A DNA stretch of 64,000 bases from Acidovorax sp. RAC01 (GCF_001714725.1 NZ_CP016447.1:2805001-2869000); one strand, 5' to 3'; positions 27,464 through 36,070 are shown, numbered from the stretch's first letter. Numbers and translations: made by a program. The notes: generated from the letters alone by a model not told the origin.

Positions 27464-28675
27464 CTACTTGCCCTGCCTGGCCTCGTCGTCCAGGGCCTTT
27501 TGCACAGCCTTGTAGAAAACCTCGCGCGCCTGGCTGGTCTTGGGGTCGCTGGCGCCACCCGCCCAGTTGGCATTGGAGGCAATCACCAGCTTGCGCGCCG
27601 GGTCGATGAAGATGCCCTGGCCAAAGATGCCGCGCGCGGCAAAGCTGCCATCGTCATACGTCCACCACTGGTAGCCGTACCCGCGGCCCGGCTGGCCGAT
27701 ATCGGCGCGCTTGCTGGTGGCCTGCTGCAGCCAGCCGTCGGGCACGGTGCGCTGGCCGCCGGCCACGGCACCGTCCAGGATGAACATCCCGAAGCGGGCG
27801 TAATCGCGCGTGGCCGCCTGGATGCAACAGCCGCTGATCTCCTGGCCCGTCTTGTTCAGGATCCAGGTGGCCTGCTGCTCCATGCCGGCGGGCTTCCAGA
27901 TTTTTTCCTCCAGGTACTGCGACAGTGGCTTGCCCGTGGCATGGCTCAGCAGAATGCCCACCAGGTTGGTCTCGCCCGTGCTGTACAGCCAGCGCTCACC
28001 GGCGGGCGCCTCGCGCGGCAGCTTGCGCAGGTAGCTCACCAGCGCATCCACGCCGGGCTCGTCGGGCTTGTGGTTGTTGAACTGCGCCACGTCCGAGTTC
28101 GGGTCGCTGTAGTTCTCGTTCCAGCGCACGCCCGACGTCATGGTGAGCAGCTGCCGCACGCTGACATCGTCGTACGCCGAGCCCTTCATCTGCGGGATGT
28201 AGGTGCTGACCTTGTCGTCCATGCTCCTGATGTGGCCGTCTGCAATGGCCGCGCCCACCAGGGTGGATGTGAACGACTTGGCCACCGAAAAGCTGGTCCA
28301 CCGCCCGTCGGCGCCAAAGTCCAGCCCGTAGCGCTCCAGGCGCAGCTTGCCGTCGTGCACGATCAGCAGCGCGCTGCTGCGCTGGTCGGCCATGTAGGCG
28401 TCGATGTCGGGCAGGGTCTTGATGGGAGCGCCCGCGGGCAGCGGGCGTGGTGTGCTGCTGGCCTCCACCACACGCCACTTGGCCAGCAGCGATATGCGGT
28501 CGAGCGCGCGAAAGGCCGCGTCGCGCTGCGGCACGTTCCAGAAGAGCAGGTCGCGGTTGGTCGGTACGGTCTTGAGCAAACCACGGGTTTCCTTGTCCAG
28601 ACTGAACCAGCCCACGGTGCCCGCCACGGCCAGGGCCAGCAAGGTGCCCAGTGCAATTTTCGGTAAAGGCTTCAA
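27464..28675 (-). CDS. Serine hydrolase, class C beta-lactamase / PBP4-like family
   Basis: Membrane-anchored or exported serine hydrolase of 403 residues. TTG start with GGAG seven bases upstream, followed by a hydrophobic N-terminus KPLPKIALGTLLALAVAGTV that could be an uncleaved anchor. The active-site serine is in SFSVAKSFTSTLVG (SxxK, near residue 130), the second motif is YSTGETNLVG (Tyr near 229), and a third-motif region GIFGQGIFID replaces HxG. The family covers esterases, EstB-like enzymes and D-peptidases; true beta-lactamase activity is not implied. Divergent from polA with 172 bases between starts. Confidence 0.85.
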   Translation of the reverse strand: MKPLPKIALGTLLALAVAGTVGWFSLDKETRGLLKTVPTNRDLLFWNVPQRDAAFRALDRISLLAKWRVVEASSTPRPLPAGAPIKTLPDIDAYMADQRSSALLIVHDGKLRLERYGLDFGADGRWTSFSVAKSFTSTLVGAAIADGHIRSMDDKVSTYIPQMKGSAYDDVSVRQLLTMTSGVRWNENYSDPNSDVAQFNNHKPDEPGVDALVSYLRKLPREAPAGERWLYSTGETNLVGILLSHATGKPLSQYLEEKIWKPAGMEQQATWILNKTGQEISGCCIQAATRDYARFGMFILDGAVAGGQRTVPDGWLQQATSKRADIGQPGRGYGYQWWTYDDGSFAARGIFGQGIFIDPARKLVIASNANWAGGASDPKTSQAREVFYKAVQKALDDEARQGK

Positions 28676-28847
28676 GGTGTCACTCCATCGGCAAAGCAAA
28701 ACAGGCAGCGATTGAACTCCAACGCAGCCCGTGAGGCGCAGCGGGCAAACCCGGGCTGCGTGGGCGGCAGCAGACCGGGGGCGTGGGCTCCCGGGTGCGC
28801 CAGGCCTGCCGGGCTGGAAGGCTTTGGTCTCTGTGCACAATCCGTGC

Positions 28848-31646
28848 ATGACTGACAAAAAGACCCTGGTGCTGGTGGACGGCTCCAGCTACCTCTACCG
28901 CGCCTTCCATGCCATGCCCGACCTGCGGGCCGTGCCGGGCGACCCCACCAGCCCAGCCACGGGTGCCATTCGCGGCATGATCAACATGATGCAGGCCATG
29001 CGCAAAGAGGTGACCGCCGACTACGCCGTCTGCGTGTTCGACGCCAGCGGCCCCACCTTCCGCGATGCCCTGTACACCGAATACAAGGCCACGCGCTCGC
29101 CCATGCCCGACGACCTGCGCAGCCAGATCGAGCCCATCCACCAGGTGGTGGACCTGCTGGGCTGGAAGGTGGTGGCCGTGCCCGGCGTAGAGGCCGACGA
29201 CGTCATCGCCACCATGGCCCACATGGCGGCCGCACAGGGCATCGAGGTCATCGTGTCCAGCGGCGACAAGGATTTGAGCCAGCTGGTCAACGAGCACATC
29301 ACCATCATTGACACCATGAGCGGCAAGCGCCGCGATGTGGCAGGCGTGACGGCAGAGTTTGGCGTGCCACCCACGCTGATGGTGGACTACCAGGCGCTGG
29401 TGGGCGACACCGTGGACAATGTGCCCGGCGTGACCAAGGTGGGCCCCAAGACGGCCGCCAAGTGGCTGGAAGAATATGGCTCGCTCGACAACCTGATGGC
29501 CAACGCCGACGCCATCAAGGGCGTGGCGGGCAACAACCTGCGCGAAGCCATTGCCAGCGGCCAGCTGGCCCTGAGCCGTCAGCTCGTCACCATGAAGACT
29601 GACTGCGCGCTGTCCGACTACATCCCCGGCCTGCCCGCGTTTGACGACATCACGCTGGACGCGCCAGACAACGCTGGCCTGCTGCCGTTTTACGAAAAAT
29701 ACGGCTTCAAGGGCCTGGCCAGTGCCATCAAGGGTGCTGCGGCCCCCGCCGCTACAGCCCCCACCGTCGCCATGCCCGGCCAAAGCGGTGATCTGTTTGC
29801 CGACCACTCCGCCAGCACCGTGGCCGAAGAAGTCCAGCACCGCACGGTGGTGTACGACACCATCCTCAACTGGGCCGACTTTGACCAGTGGCTGGAGCGA
29901 CTGCACAAGGCCCCGCTGGCGGCGATCGACACCGAGACCGATTCGCTGGACGAAATGCGCGCGCAAATCGTCGGCATCAGCTTCAGCGTGCAGCCCGGCG
30001 AGGCCGCCTACATCCCCTTGCGCCACGAAGGCCCCGATGCCCCCGCGCAACTGCCGTTGGATGAAGTGCTCGCCCGCCTCAAGCCCTGGCTGGAGGACCC
30101 CAAGCACCTCAAGCTGGGCCAGCACATCAAGTACGACCGCCATGTGTTCGCCAACCACGGCATCGAAGTGCAGGGCTACGCGCACGACACCATGCTGCAA
30201 AGCTACGTGCTCGAAGTGCACAAGCCCCACAACCTGACCAGCCTGGCCGAGCGCCACACCGGCCGCAAAGGCATCACCTACGAAGACCTGTGTGGCAAAG
30301 GCGCGCACCAGATCCCGTTTGCGCAAGTGCCGGTGGACAAGGCCGCCGCCTACTCGTGCGAAGACTCCGACCAGACGCTGGACGTGCACAACGCCCTGTG
30401 GCCGCTGCTGCAGGTGGATGACAAGCTGCGCTTCATCTACGAGCTGGAGATTGCGAGCAGCGAGGCCCTGTACCGCATCGAACGCAACGGCGTGCTGATT
30501 GACGCACCCACGCTGGCCGCCCAAAGCCACGAGCTGGGCCAGCGCATCCTGCAGCTTGAAACCGAGGCGTACGAGATTGCAGGCCAGCCCTTCAACCTGA
30601 GCAGCCCCAAGCAGCTGGGCGAAATCTTCTTCGACAAGCTGGGCATGCCGGTTGTGAAGAAGACCGCCACTGGCGCCCGCAGCACCGACGAAGAAGTGCT
30701 GGAAAAACTGGCCGAGGACTACCCCCTGCCCGCCAAGCTGCTGGAGCACCGCAGCCTGGTCAAGCTCAAAGGCACCTACACCGACAAGCTGGCACAGCTG
30801 GCCCTGCCGCGCACCGGCCGCGTTCACACCCACTACGCGCAGGCTGTTGCCGTCACGGGCCGCTTGTCCAGCAACGACCCCAACCTGCAGAACATCCCCA
30901 TCCGCACCCCCGAAGGCCGCCGCGTGCGCGAGGCTTTCGTCGCCCCCGCAGGCCGCGTGATTGCCAGCGCCGACTACTCCCAGATCGAGCTGCGCATCAT
31001 GGCCCACCTCAGCGGCGACCACTCGCTGCTGCACGCCTTCCACGCCGGGCTGGACGTGCACCGCGCCACCGCTGCCGAAGTGTTTGGGGTGGAAGTGGAC
31101 CAGGTCACCAGCGAGCAACGCCGCTACGCCAAGGTCATCAACTTTGGCCTGATCTACGGCATGAGCAGCTTTGGCCTGGCCAAGAACTTAGGCATCGAGA
31201 CCAAGGCCGCTGCCGCCTATATCGACAAATACTTCCAGCGCTACCCCGGCGTGAAGCAGTACATGGACGACACCAAGGCCGCCGCCAAATCCATGGGCTA
31301 TGTCGAAACCGTGTTTGGCCGCCGCCTGTACCTGCCCGAAATCAACTCCCCCAACGGCCCCCGCCGCGCCGGGGCCGAGCGCGCCGCCATCAACGCGCCC
31401 ATGCAGGGCACGGCAGCCGACCTCATCAAGCTGGCCATGGTGGCCGTGCAAAAAGAGCTGGACGCCCACAAGCCAGACATCCAAATGATCATGCAGGTGC
31501 ACGACGAACTGGTGTTCGAACTGCCCGAGGGCGAGGTGGACTGGCTCAAGGCCCACATCCCGCGCCTGATGGCAGAGGTGGCGGCGCTGAAGGTGCCGTT
31601 ACTGGCGGAAGTGGGGGTGGGGGCTAATTGGGATAAGGCGCATTGA
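28848..31646 (+). CDS. polA: DNA polymerase I
   Basis: Repair and Okazaki-fragment polymerase of 932 residues. 5'-nuclease domain starts TLVLVDGSSYLYRAFHAMPD; 3'-5' exonuclease domain begins near 345 with AAIDTETDSLDEMRAQIVGI, retaining the Asp-x-Glu pair, so proofreading should be active. Polymerase motifs: A IASADYSQIELRIMAHLSGD, B RRYAKVINFGLIYGMSSFG, C MQVHDELVFELP. The start MTDKKTLVLVDG at 28848 fits the family. The three-domain layout and length match E. coli Pol I. Confidence 0.97.
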   Translation: MTDKKTLVLVDGSSYLYRAFHAMPDLRAVPGDPTSPATGAIRGMINMMQAMRKEVTADYAVCVFDASGPTFRDALYTEYKATRSPMPDDLRSQIEPIHQVVDLLGWKVVAVPGVEADDVIATMAHMAAAQGIEVIVSSGDKDLSQLVNEHITIIDTMSGKRRDVAGVTAEFGVPPTLMVDYQALVGDTVDNVPGVTKVGPKTAAKWLEEYGSLDNLMANADAIKGVAGNNLREAIASGQLALSRQLVTMKTDCALSDYIPGLPAFDDITLDAPDNAGLLPFYEKYGFKGLASAIKGAAAPAATAPTVAMPGQSGDLFADHSASTVAEEVQHRTVVYDTILNWADFDQWLERLHKAPLAAIDTETDSLDEMRAQIVGISFSVQPGEAAYIPLRHEGPDAPAQLPLDEVLARLKPWLEDPKHLKLGQHIKYDRHVFANHGIEVQGYAHDTMLQSYVLEVHKPHNLTSLAERHTGRKGITYEDLCGKGAHQIPFAQVPVDKAAAYSCEDSDQTLDVHNALWPLLQVDDKLRFIYELEIASSEALYRIERNGVLIDAPTLAAQSHELGQRILQLETEAYEIAGQPFNLSSPKQLGEIFFDKLGMPVVKKTATGARSTDEEVLEKLAEDYPLPAKLLEHRSLVKLKGTYTDKLAQLALPRTGRVHTHYAQAVAVTGRLSSNDPNLQNIPIRTPEGRRVREAFVAPAGRVIASADYSQIELRIMAHLSGDHSLLHAFHAGLDVHRATAAEVFGVEVDQVTSEQRRYAKVINFGLIYGMSSFGLAKNLGIETKAAAAYIDKYFQRYPGVKQYMDDTKAAAKSMGYVETVFGRRLYLPEINSPNGPRRAGAERAAINAPMQGTAADLIKLAMVAVQKELDAHKPDIQMIMQVHDELVFELPEGEVDWLKAHIPRLMAEVAALKVPLLAEVGVGANWDKAH

Positions 31647-31719
31647 GTTGGTGAGTGCGCTCGTTGCAAGCCAGATAGCAAAACTACGTGCGAGACTTAT
31701 TGTGGGAATAAATGCGTTA

Positions 31720-31735
31720 CGTTGGGCCAGATGTC
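31720..31735 (+). repeat. Left 16-bp inverted repeat flanking the HEPN gene
   Basis: CGTTGGGCCAGATGTC. It matches the reverse complement of 32821-32836 at 15 of 16 positions. It begins with GTTGGGC, which fits the integron core GTTRRRY, though no full attC site is found. The HEPN start codon at 31731 lies inside it. Confidence 0.65.
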
Positions 31736-32750
31736 CATGACGGCGAACTGTCACGAGCTATGGCTTCAGCTCCCCGTCCTGATGGACTTGCCTGGAATTT
31801 CTCCTCGGCAGGACCGGTCAGCGCAAGCAAGAAGCGACTTCCTAGATGCGCTGGGATCTTCTCTGCCATTGTTGGAGCCCACCGTATCGGAGTGCAGTGG
31901 GACTTTGAGTCATCCACCAGAAGCAGTGCTGGAAGCGTTTCAACTGCAATCTCCAGGTCTATCTTTGAAAGATGATTGCTTCGTCCGAATTCAAGCTAAA
32001 TCTGAGGTGATGATCCCCGATGAGCCAATGCCACACTCGATCCCGCGAGAATCTTTAGCGCAGCTCATCGGTGCATCAAACCTGCGCGATGCAATGTCGC
32101 GGATGCTTGTACTCACTGAGCTTGCCTATCCCAGTCTGATCGCCGTCGACGCAGGTCACGTCGTTGGACCCACTGTTGGTACGACCAGACGTCTGGAGAA
32201 ACGGCCCTTGTATTGCCTTGGCGAAGACTCCGAGCCAAAGCTTGAATGGCCGCAACTGCAGACCCTTACCTGCAAGGAGGTCGTCGGTTGGGCAGTGAAG
32301 GCTGGATACGATCAAGAGGGTGTAGCGAAAGGCCGCGTGCATCGAGCGTTCGCTGCTTTTACTCACTGTGTTGGGCTCTCAGATGGTCGTCTGGGTGAGG
32401 TTCTTTTTCGGTCAATGCAAGGGTTAGAAGCCTTCTATTGCGATGGGAACGGCGATCTTAGAAAACAGCTGGATGAAAAGTCTCAGCTATGGCTGGGAAG
32501 GATGTCAGCCGGAAACATGAGCATCGGCAAGCTTTACGAGCAGCGCTCAAAGGTCGTCCACGGAAGTGCCTCAATCTTATATTGGCCAGAGATTTTCGAT
32601 GCCACGCCCGGCTTTTCTGAAGTGGAGTCAACGCTCTCAGCTGCCGCAGGCTATGCACTACGACTCCTTGTTGCCACTCTTCAAAAGGCAATTCGGCATG
32701 GTGTTCACGAAGTCACATGGTCTTACTCGGTGGCAACGGATGCCAACTGA
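31731..32750 (+). CDS. HEPN-domain protein, ApeA-like, possible RNase / defence gene
   Basis: Uncharacterised protein of 339 residues. The C-terminal third (about 205-330) is helical and contains IGKLYEQRSKVVHGSAS, where R272 and H277 form the R-x4-H catalytic motif of HEPN ribonucleases; LFRSMQGLEAFYCDG upstream is the matching helix of Apea-like HEPN domains. The N-terminal 200 residues have no recognised motif and may sense a trigger. The gene is visibly richer in A and T and uses rarer codons than polA and yghU on either side, and it is enclosed by inverted repeats, so recent transfer is likely. The start is uncertain: ATG 31731 or 31737, or TTG 31722; none has a good ribosome-binding site. 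Monocistronic. Anti-phage function is inference. Confidence 0.65.
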   Translation: MSMTANCHELWLQLPVLMDLPGISPRQDRSAQARSDFLDALGSSLPLLEPTVSECSGTLSHPPEAVLEAFQLQSPGLSLKDDCFVRIQAKSEVMIPDEPMPHSIPRESLAQLIGASNLRDAMSRMLVLTELAYPSLIAVDAGHVVGPTVGTTRRLEKRPLYCLGEDSEPKLEWPQLQTLTCKEVVGWAVKAGYDQEGVAKGRVHRAFAAFTHCVGLSDGRLGEVLFRSMQGLEAFYCDGNGDLRKQLDEKSQLWLGRMSAGNMSIGKLYEQRSKVVHGSASILYWPEIFDATPGFSEVESTLSAAAGYALRLLVATLQKAIRHGVHEVTWSYSVATDAN

Positions 32751-32820
32751 TCCAAAGTTCGCCATCGTGCGTTCACCCCGATCAAGGCTTGTTTCAACCC
32801 TATAGCGAAATTAATTTAGC

Positions 32821-32836
32821 GACCTCTGGCCCAACG
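32821..32836 (-). repeat. Right 16-bp inverted repeat flanking the HEPN gene
   Basis: GACCTCTGGCCCAACG, the near-perfect inverse of 31720-31735. The two define a segment of about 1.1 kb holding only the HEPN gene. GCCCAAC fits the inverse integron core RYYYAAC. No target-site duplication is evident outside the repeats. Confidence 0.65.
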
Positions 32837-32867
32837 CCAGCTTTCTACTCTCAGTATGGAGTTCTGA

Positions 32868-33773
32868 ATGCCCGACCCCACCCCCTACACCCCCCCCGCC
32901 ATCTGGCAATGGAACAAGGAAAACGGCGGCCAGTTCGCCAGCATCAACCGGCCCATTGCCGGTGCCACGCACGACAAGGAGCTGCCCGTGGGCCGCCACC
33001 CGCTGCAGCTGTACTCGCTCGGCACGCCCAACGGCGTGAAAGTCACTGTCATGCTGGAAGAGTTGCTGGCCCAGGGCCACAGCGGCGCGGAGTACGACGC
33101 GTGGCTGATCCGCATCAACGAGGGCGAGCAGTTCGGCAGCGGGTTCGTGTCGGTGAACCCCAACTCCAAGATCCCCGCGCTGCTGGACCGCACCGACCCC
33201 GCCAACCCGGTGCGGGTGTTCGAGTCCGGCGCCATCCTGATGTACCTGGCCGAGAAGTTCGGCAGCGCCTTCTTGCCCAAAGACGGCGCGGCGCGGGCCG
33301 AGTGCCTGTCGTGGCTGTTCTGGCAGATGGGCAGTGCGCCGTTTGTGGGCGGCGGGTTTGGGCATTTTTATGCCTACGCGCCGGTCAAGATCGAGTACGC
33401 GATTGACCGCTATGCGATGGAAACCAAGCGCCAGCTCGATGTGCTGAACCAGCGCCTGGCCGTGACCGAGTACGTGGCGGGCAATGAGTACACGGTGGCG
33501 GATATTGCAATCTGGCCCTGGTATGGCTTGCTGGTGAAAGGGCAGGCCTACAACGCGGGCGAGTTTTTGCAGGTGCATGAATACACGCATGTGGTGCGCT
33601 GGGCCGAACAGGTGGCCAGGCGCCCGGCGGTGCAGCGTGGGCGCAAGGTGAACCGGGTGCAGGGCGACCTGGCCAGCCAGTTGCGCGAGCGGCATGAGGC
33701 CAGCGACTTTGATAGCAAGACGCAGGACAAGATCGAGGCGGTGGCGGCAGTTTCTTCATCGCCCGCTCCATGA
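32868..33773 (+). CDS. yghU: YghU-type glutathione-dependent disulfide-bond oxidoreductase
   Basis: Glutathione-transferase-fold enzyme of 301 residues that reduces disulfides using two glutathiones. Early segment YTPPAIWQWNKENGGQFASI then INRPIAGATHDKELPVG is the diagnostic YghU N-terminal extension; the thioredoxin-like half follows with LYSLGTPNGVKVTVMLEE and the glutathione-binding VNPNSKIPAL...FESGAILMYLAEKFG. The helical C-terminal domain includes AGNEYTVADIAIWPWYG. It overlaps the next transferase gene by four bases, so the two are probably co-translated. Confidence 0.94.
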   Translation: MPDPTPYTPPAIWQWNKENGGQFASINRPIAGATHDKELPVGRHPLQLYSLGTPNGVKVTVMLEELLAQGHSGAEYDAWLIRINEGEQFGSGFVSVNPNSKIPALLDRTDPANPVRVFESGAILMYLAEKFGSAFLPKDGAARAECLSWLFWQMGSAPFVGGGFGHFYAYAPVKIEYAIDRYAMETKRQLDVLNQRLAVTEYVAGNEYTVADIAIWPWYGLLVKGQAYNAGEFLQVHEYTHVVRWAEQVARRPAVQRGRKVNRVQGDLASQLRERHEASDFDSKTQDKIEAVAAVSSSPAP

Positions 33774-34426
33774 TGGCTTTGCAAGGCGACCCCATGGTCA
33801 CCCTCTACGACTGCGCCACCGCGCCCAGCCCGCGCCGCGCGCGCATCCTGCTGGCAGAAAAGGGTGTGGCCCACAGCACCGTGCAGGTGGACTTGCGCAG
33901 CGGTGAACAACTGGGCGAGGCCTACCGCCAGATCAACCCGCAGTGCACGGTGCCCGCGCTGCGCACGGACGACGGTTTGCTGCTGACCGACAACGCGGCC
34001 ATCACCGCGTATGTCGAGGCGCGCTACCCGCAGCCTGCATTGCTGGGTGAGACGCCTGCCGAAAAGGCCGAGATTGCGAGCTGGAACTGGCGCATGGAGT
34101 TCGAGGGCCTGTTGGCCATTGCCGAGGCGTTGCGCAACAGCGCGCCCGCCATGGCCAACCGGGCGCTGCCGGGTGCGGTGGACTACCCGCAGATTCCGGC
34201 GCTGGCCGAGCGTGGGCTCGTGCGTGTGGGGCAGTTTTTCCACCTGCTCAACGAGCGCCTGGCGGGACGCGACTTCATTGCCACCGACCGCTTCAGCGTG
34301 GCCGACATCACGGCCGTGGTGGCGGTGGACTTTGCGCGGGTGGTCAAGCACAAGCCCGGCGAGCAACACCCGCACTTGCTGCGCTGGCGTGCGGCCATGG
34401 CGCAGCGGCCGTCAATGGCGTTGTAG
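33770..34426 (+). CDS. Glutathione S-transferase family protein
   Basis: Cytoplasmic transferase of 218 residues. N-terminal thioredoxin fold VTLYDCATAPSPRRARILLA (near 9-28), with cis-Pro and glutathione-binding segment NPQCTVPALRTDDGLLLTDN (near 59-78), and C-terminal helical domain with FIATDRFSVADITAVVAVDF (near 169-188). The ATG at 33770 overlaps the yghU stop (ATGA); ATG at 33794 (MVTLYDC) gives the shorter N-terminus common in the family and cannot be ruled out. Substrate unknown. Confidence 0.88.
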   Translation: MMALQGDPMVTLYDCATAPSPRRARILLAEKGVAHSTVQVDLRSGEQLGEAYRQINPQCTVPALRTDDGLLLTDNAAITAYVEARYPQPALLGETPAEKAEIASWNWRMEFEGLLAIAEALRNSAPAMANRALPGAVDYPQIPALAERGLVRVGQFFHLLNERLAGRDFIATDRFSVADITAVVAVDFARVVKHKPGEQHPHLLRWRAAMAQRPSMAL

Positions 34427-34687
34427 GGCGCGGCGCTATGCGCCAGAACCTTGGGTGCTATTAAAATAATAGTTATAAAGCATTATGCAGCAAGCCATGG
34501 CGGCCTTTTTTTGCTCAAAATGATGCCCGACGGGGCAGCTGGAGCCGCCCGCCCTGCATGCGCCGGCTGTCTGCTGCACTGCGCGCACCCAGCTCCGGTG
34601 CACGCCGAGCCGGCTCGCAGGGTCGCCGCAGCCTGACGGTGCAATGGGCAGATTCAGCAATTGCGCGCTCGGCCCATTCCTTGCATC
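34427..34687. other. Gene-free stretch between the GST gene and the MITE
   Basis: About 260 bases holding one dispersed palindromic element (34453-34509) and no recognised gene. A short frame on either strand is seen but has no coding signal or ribosome-binding site. Confidence 0.5.
34453..34509. repeat. Dispersed palindromic element after the GST gene
   Basis: gtgctattaaaataatagtt, then ataaagcattatgcagcaag, then ggccttttttt. It is a diverged copy of the family; the T-run may serve as a terminator for yghU-GST. Confidence 0.55.
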
Positions 34688-34688
34688 T

Positions 34689-34962
34689 TTAGAACCTGTT
34701 CAATGTCTTTTTGGGGATCGCATTGGAGTGCAATCGGGATGAGTGGATGCGCCGGATGCGCCGCATGGGCTCATGCCCATGCAAGCAGCCGGGGCGTTCA
34801 ATCACCCGATTTCACTTCAACCCTGCGGGCAAGTGCCTTGTCGGGCGGTCTGCGGCGTTGCGGCGCTTGCCAATAGCCGAGCTATTGGCCGCGCGCCGCG
34901 CCTAGCATCCCATCCCGGCAAGGCACTTGTGCGACCCTAAAAAGACATTTAACAGGTTCTTA
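34689..34962. mobile_element. MITE-like element with 31/32-base terminal inverted repeats
   Basis: Left end 34691-34722 starts AGAACCTGTTCAATGTC; right end 34930-34960 reads, inverted, AGAACCTGTTAAATGTC. The two ends match with two substitutions and one single-base gap. TTA lies on both sides of GAACC (34689-34691 and 34960-34962) as a likely 3-bp target duplication. The interior is non-coding and made of hairpins: GCATGGGC/GCCCATGC (34763/34775), CCAATAGC/GCTATTGG (34870/34881) and CAAGTGCCTTG..CGGG paired with its inverse (34830-34845/34914-34929). Transposase family not identified; TNA duplication would suit an IS5-like group. Confidence 0.8.
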
Positions 34963-34966
34963 GCCC

Positions 34967-35893
34967 ATGCGCCTTCGCCACATTGAAGTTTTCAACGCCG
35001 TCATGCTCACCGGCAGTGTGAGCGCGGCGGCCCGCCTGATCAACGTCACGCAGCCTGCGGTCAGCCGCATCCTGGCGCATGCCGAATTGCAGCTGGGCTT
35101 TCCGCTGTTCCATCGGCTCAAGGGCAAGCTGGTGCCCACCACCGAGGCGCAAACCCTCTACCCGCACATCGAGCGGCTGTTCACCCAGCTCGACGATGTG
35201 CAGCGCCTGGCCAAGAGCCTCAAGGGCGACCAGCGCGAGGGCGAGCTGCACATCCTGAGCGTGCTGGCTCTCAGCTACGAGGTGCTGCCGCGCGCGCTGC
35301 GGTTCTTCCGGCAAAAACATCCCGATGTGAAGATCACCATCGACGCACTGCACTCGCCGCAGATCGTGTCGGCCCTGGTGCTGCAGGAGGCCGACGTGGG
35401 CTTTGTGTTCAGCGCCATCGCGCACCCCGCGCTCACGCAGGAGCACCTGGCCGATGGCCGGATGGTGTGCGTGGCGCCCAAGGGCATGCTGGCGTCTGCG
35501 CTCGTCGATGCGGGCGTGGTGCACCTGGCGGACCTGGGCGATACGCCGGTGGTGCATCTGGATGTACGCGACCCCATCGGCACGGTGGTCAGCCACGCCT
35601 GCCGCGAGGCCGGGGTGGGCCTGCAGACCGCCATCACGGTGCAGACGTACCACGCCGCGCTGGCGCTGGCGCACCACGGCCATGCGGTGGCGGTGGTGGA
35701 TACCTGCACGGCTGCGTCGGCCGACCGCAGCAAGGTCGATGTGCTGGCGCTCGCGCCGCACATTGCCGTGCCAATCAAGTCATTGCGCACCGTGAACCGG
35801 CCCAGCTCGCTGCTGGCCAGCGCCATGACGCAGTGCATGCGCCGCGCCGTGGTGGAGACGATGGAGTCGGTAGGCCTGCGCGACGCCGAATAG
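34967..35893 (+). CDS. LysR family transcriptional regulator
   Basis: DNA-binding regulator of 308 residues. Helix-turn-helix at 1-60 (LRHIEVFNAVMLTGSVSAAA then RLINVTQPAVSRILAHAE), followed by a two-lobed effector-binding domain from about residue 90. The start MRLRHIEVF is the family norm. The upstream MITE ends 6 bases before the start codon, so promoter and leader are provided by, or have been displaced by, the element; only AGG at 34954-34956 resembles a ribosome-binding site. It faces the DadA-like gene and probably regulates the acidic/D-amino-acid locus, an inference from position. Confidence 0.92.
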   Translation: MRLRHIEVFNAVMLTGSVSAAARLINVTQPAVSRILAHAELQLGFPLFHRLKGKLVPTTEAQTLYPHIERLFTQLDDVQRLAKSLKGDQREGELHILSVLALSYEVLPRALRFFRQKHPDVKITIDALHSPQIVSALVLQEADVGFVFSAIAHPALTQEHLADGRMVCVAPKGMLASALVDAGVVHLADLGDTPVVHLDVRDPIGTVVSHACREAGVGLQTAITVQTYHAALALAHHGHAVAVVDTCTAASADRSKVDVLALAPHIAVPIKSLRTVNRPSSLLASAMTQCMRRAVVETMESVGLRDAE

Positions 35894-36070
35894 GGCGCTG
35901 GTTCGGGCGGGTTCCAAAGGCCTTCAACCGTTCACGCTGAGCTGGTCGAAGCGCCGCGCGGTGCTTCAACCTTCCGGCAAAGCTCAGGGCTGGCAAACTC
36001 AGCCCCAACCGGGTATGACGTTCAAGGCTGCCAGGTCAACATCGCTGGCTGCCAACGGTGTGCACCAGCA

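Noticed and set aside
27464..28675. Beta-lactamase resistance gene
   Set aside because: Has SxxK and a Tyr motif, but the third motif is not KTG/HxG-like and the family is mostly esterase or peptidase; no regulator (ampR) nearby.
28680..31118. 812-codon frame opposite polA
   Set aside because: Shadow of polA third-codon positions; no ribosome-binding site or domain.
31712..31975. 87-codon frame starting ATG 31712 with a better ribosome-binding site, overlapping the HEPN gene
   Set aside because: Different frame, ends quickly, composition unlike a protein, and the HEPN frame continues across the region. A frameshift joining the two was considered but there is no homology in the short frame.
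31720..32868. Complete integron cassette with attC
   Set aside because: Core-like heptamers are present but no second core GTTRRRY follows the right GCCCAAC within the 33 bases before yghU, and no integrase gene is in the window. Kept only as a possibility.
34427..34966. Short frames in the GST-LysR gap (for example 34661-34876)
   Set aside because: They lie within the MITE and palindrome, without ribosome-binding sites, and are explained by the hairpin-rich repeat.
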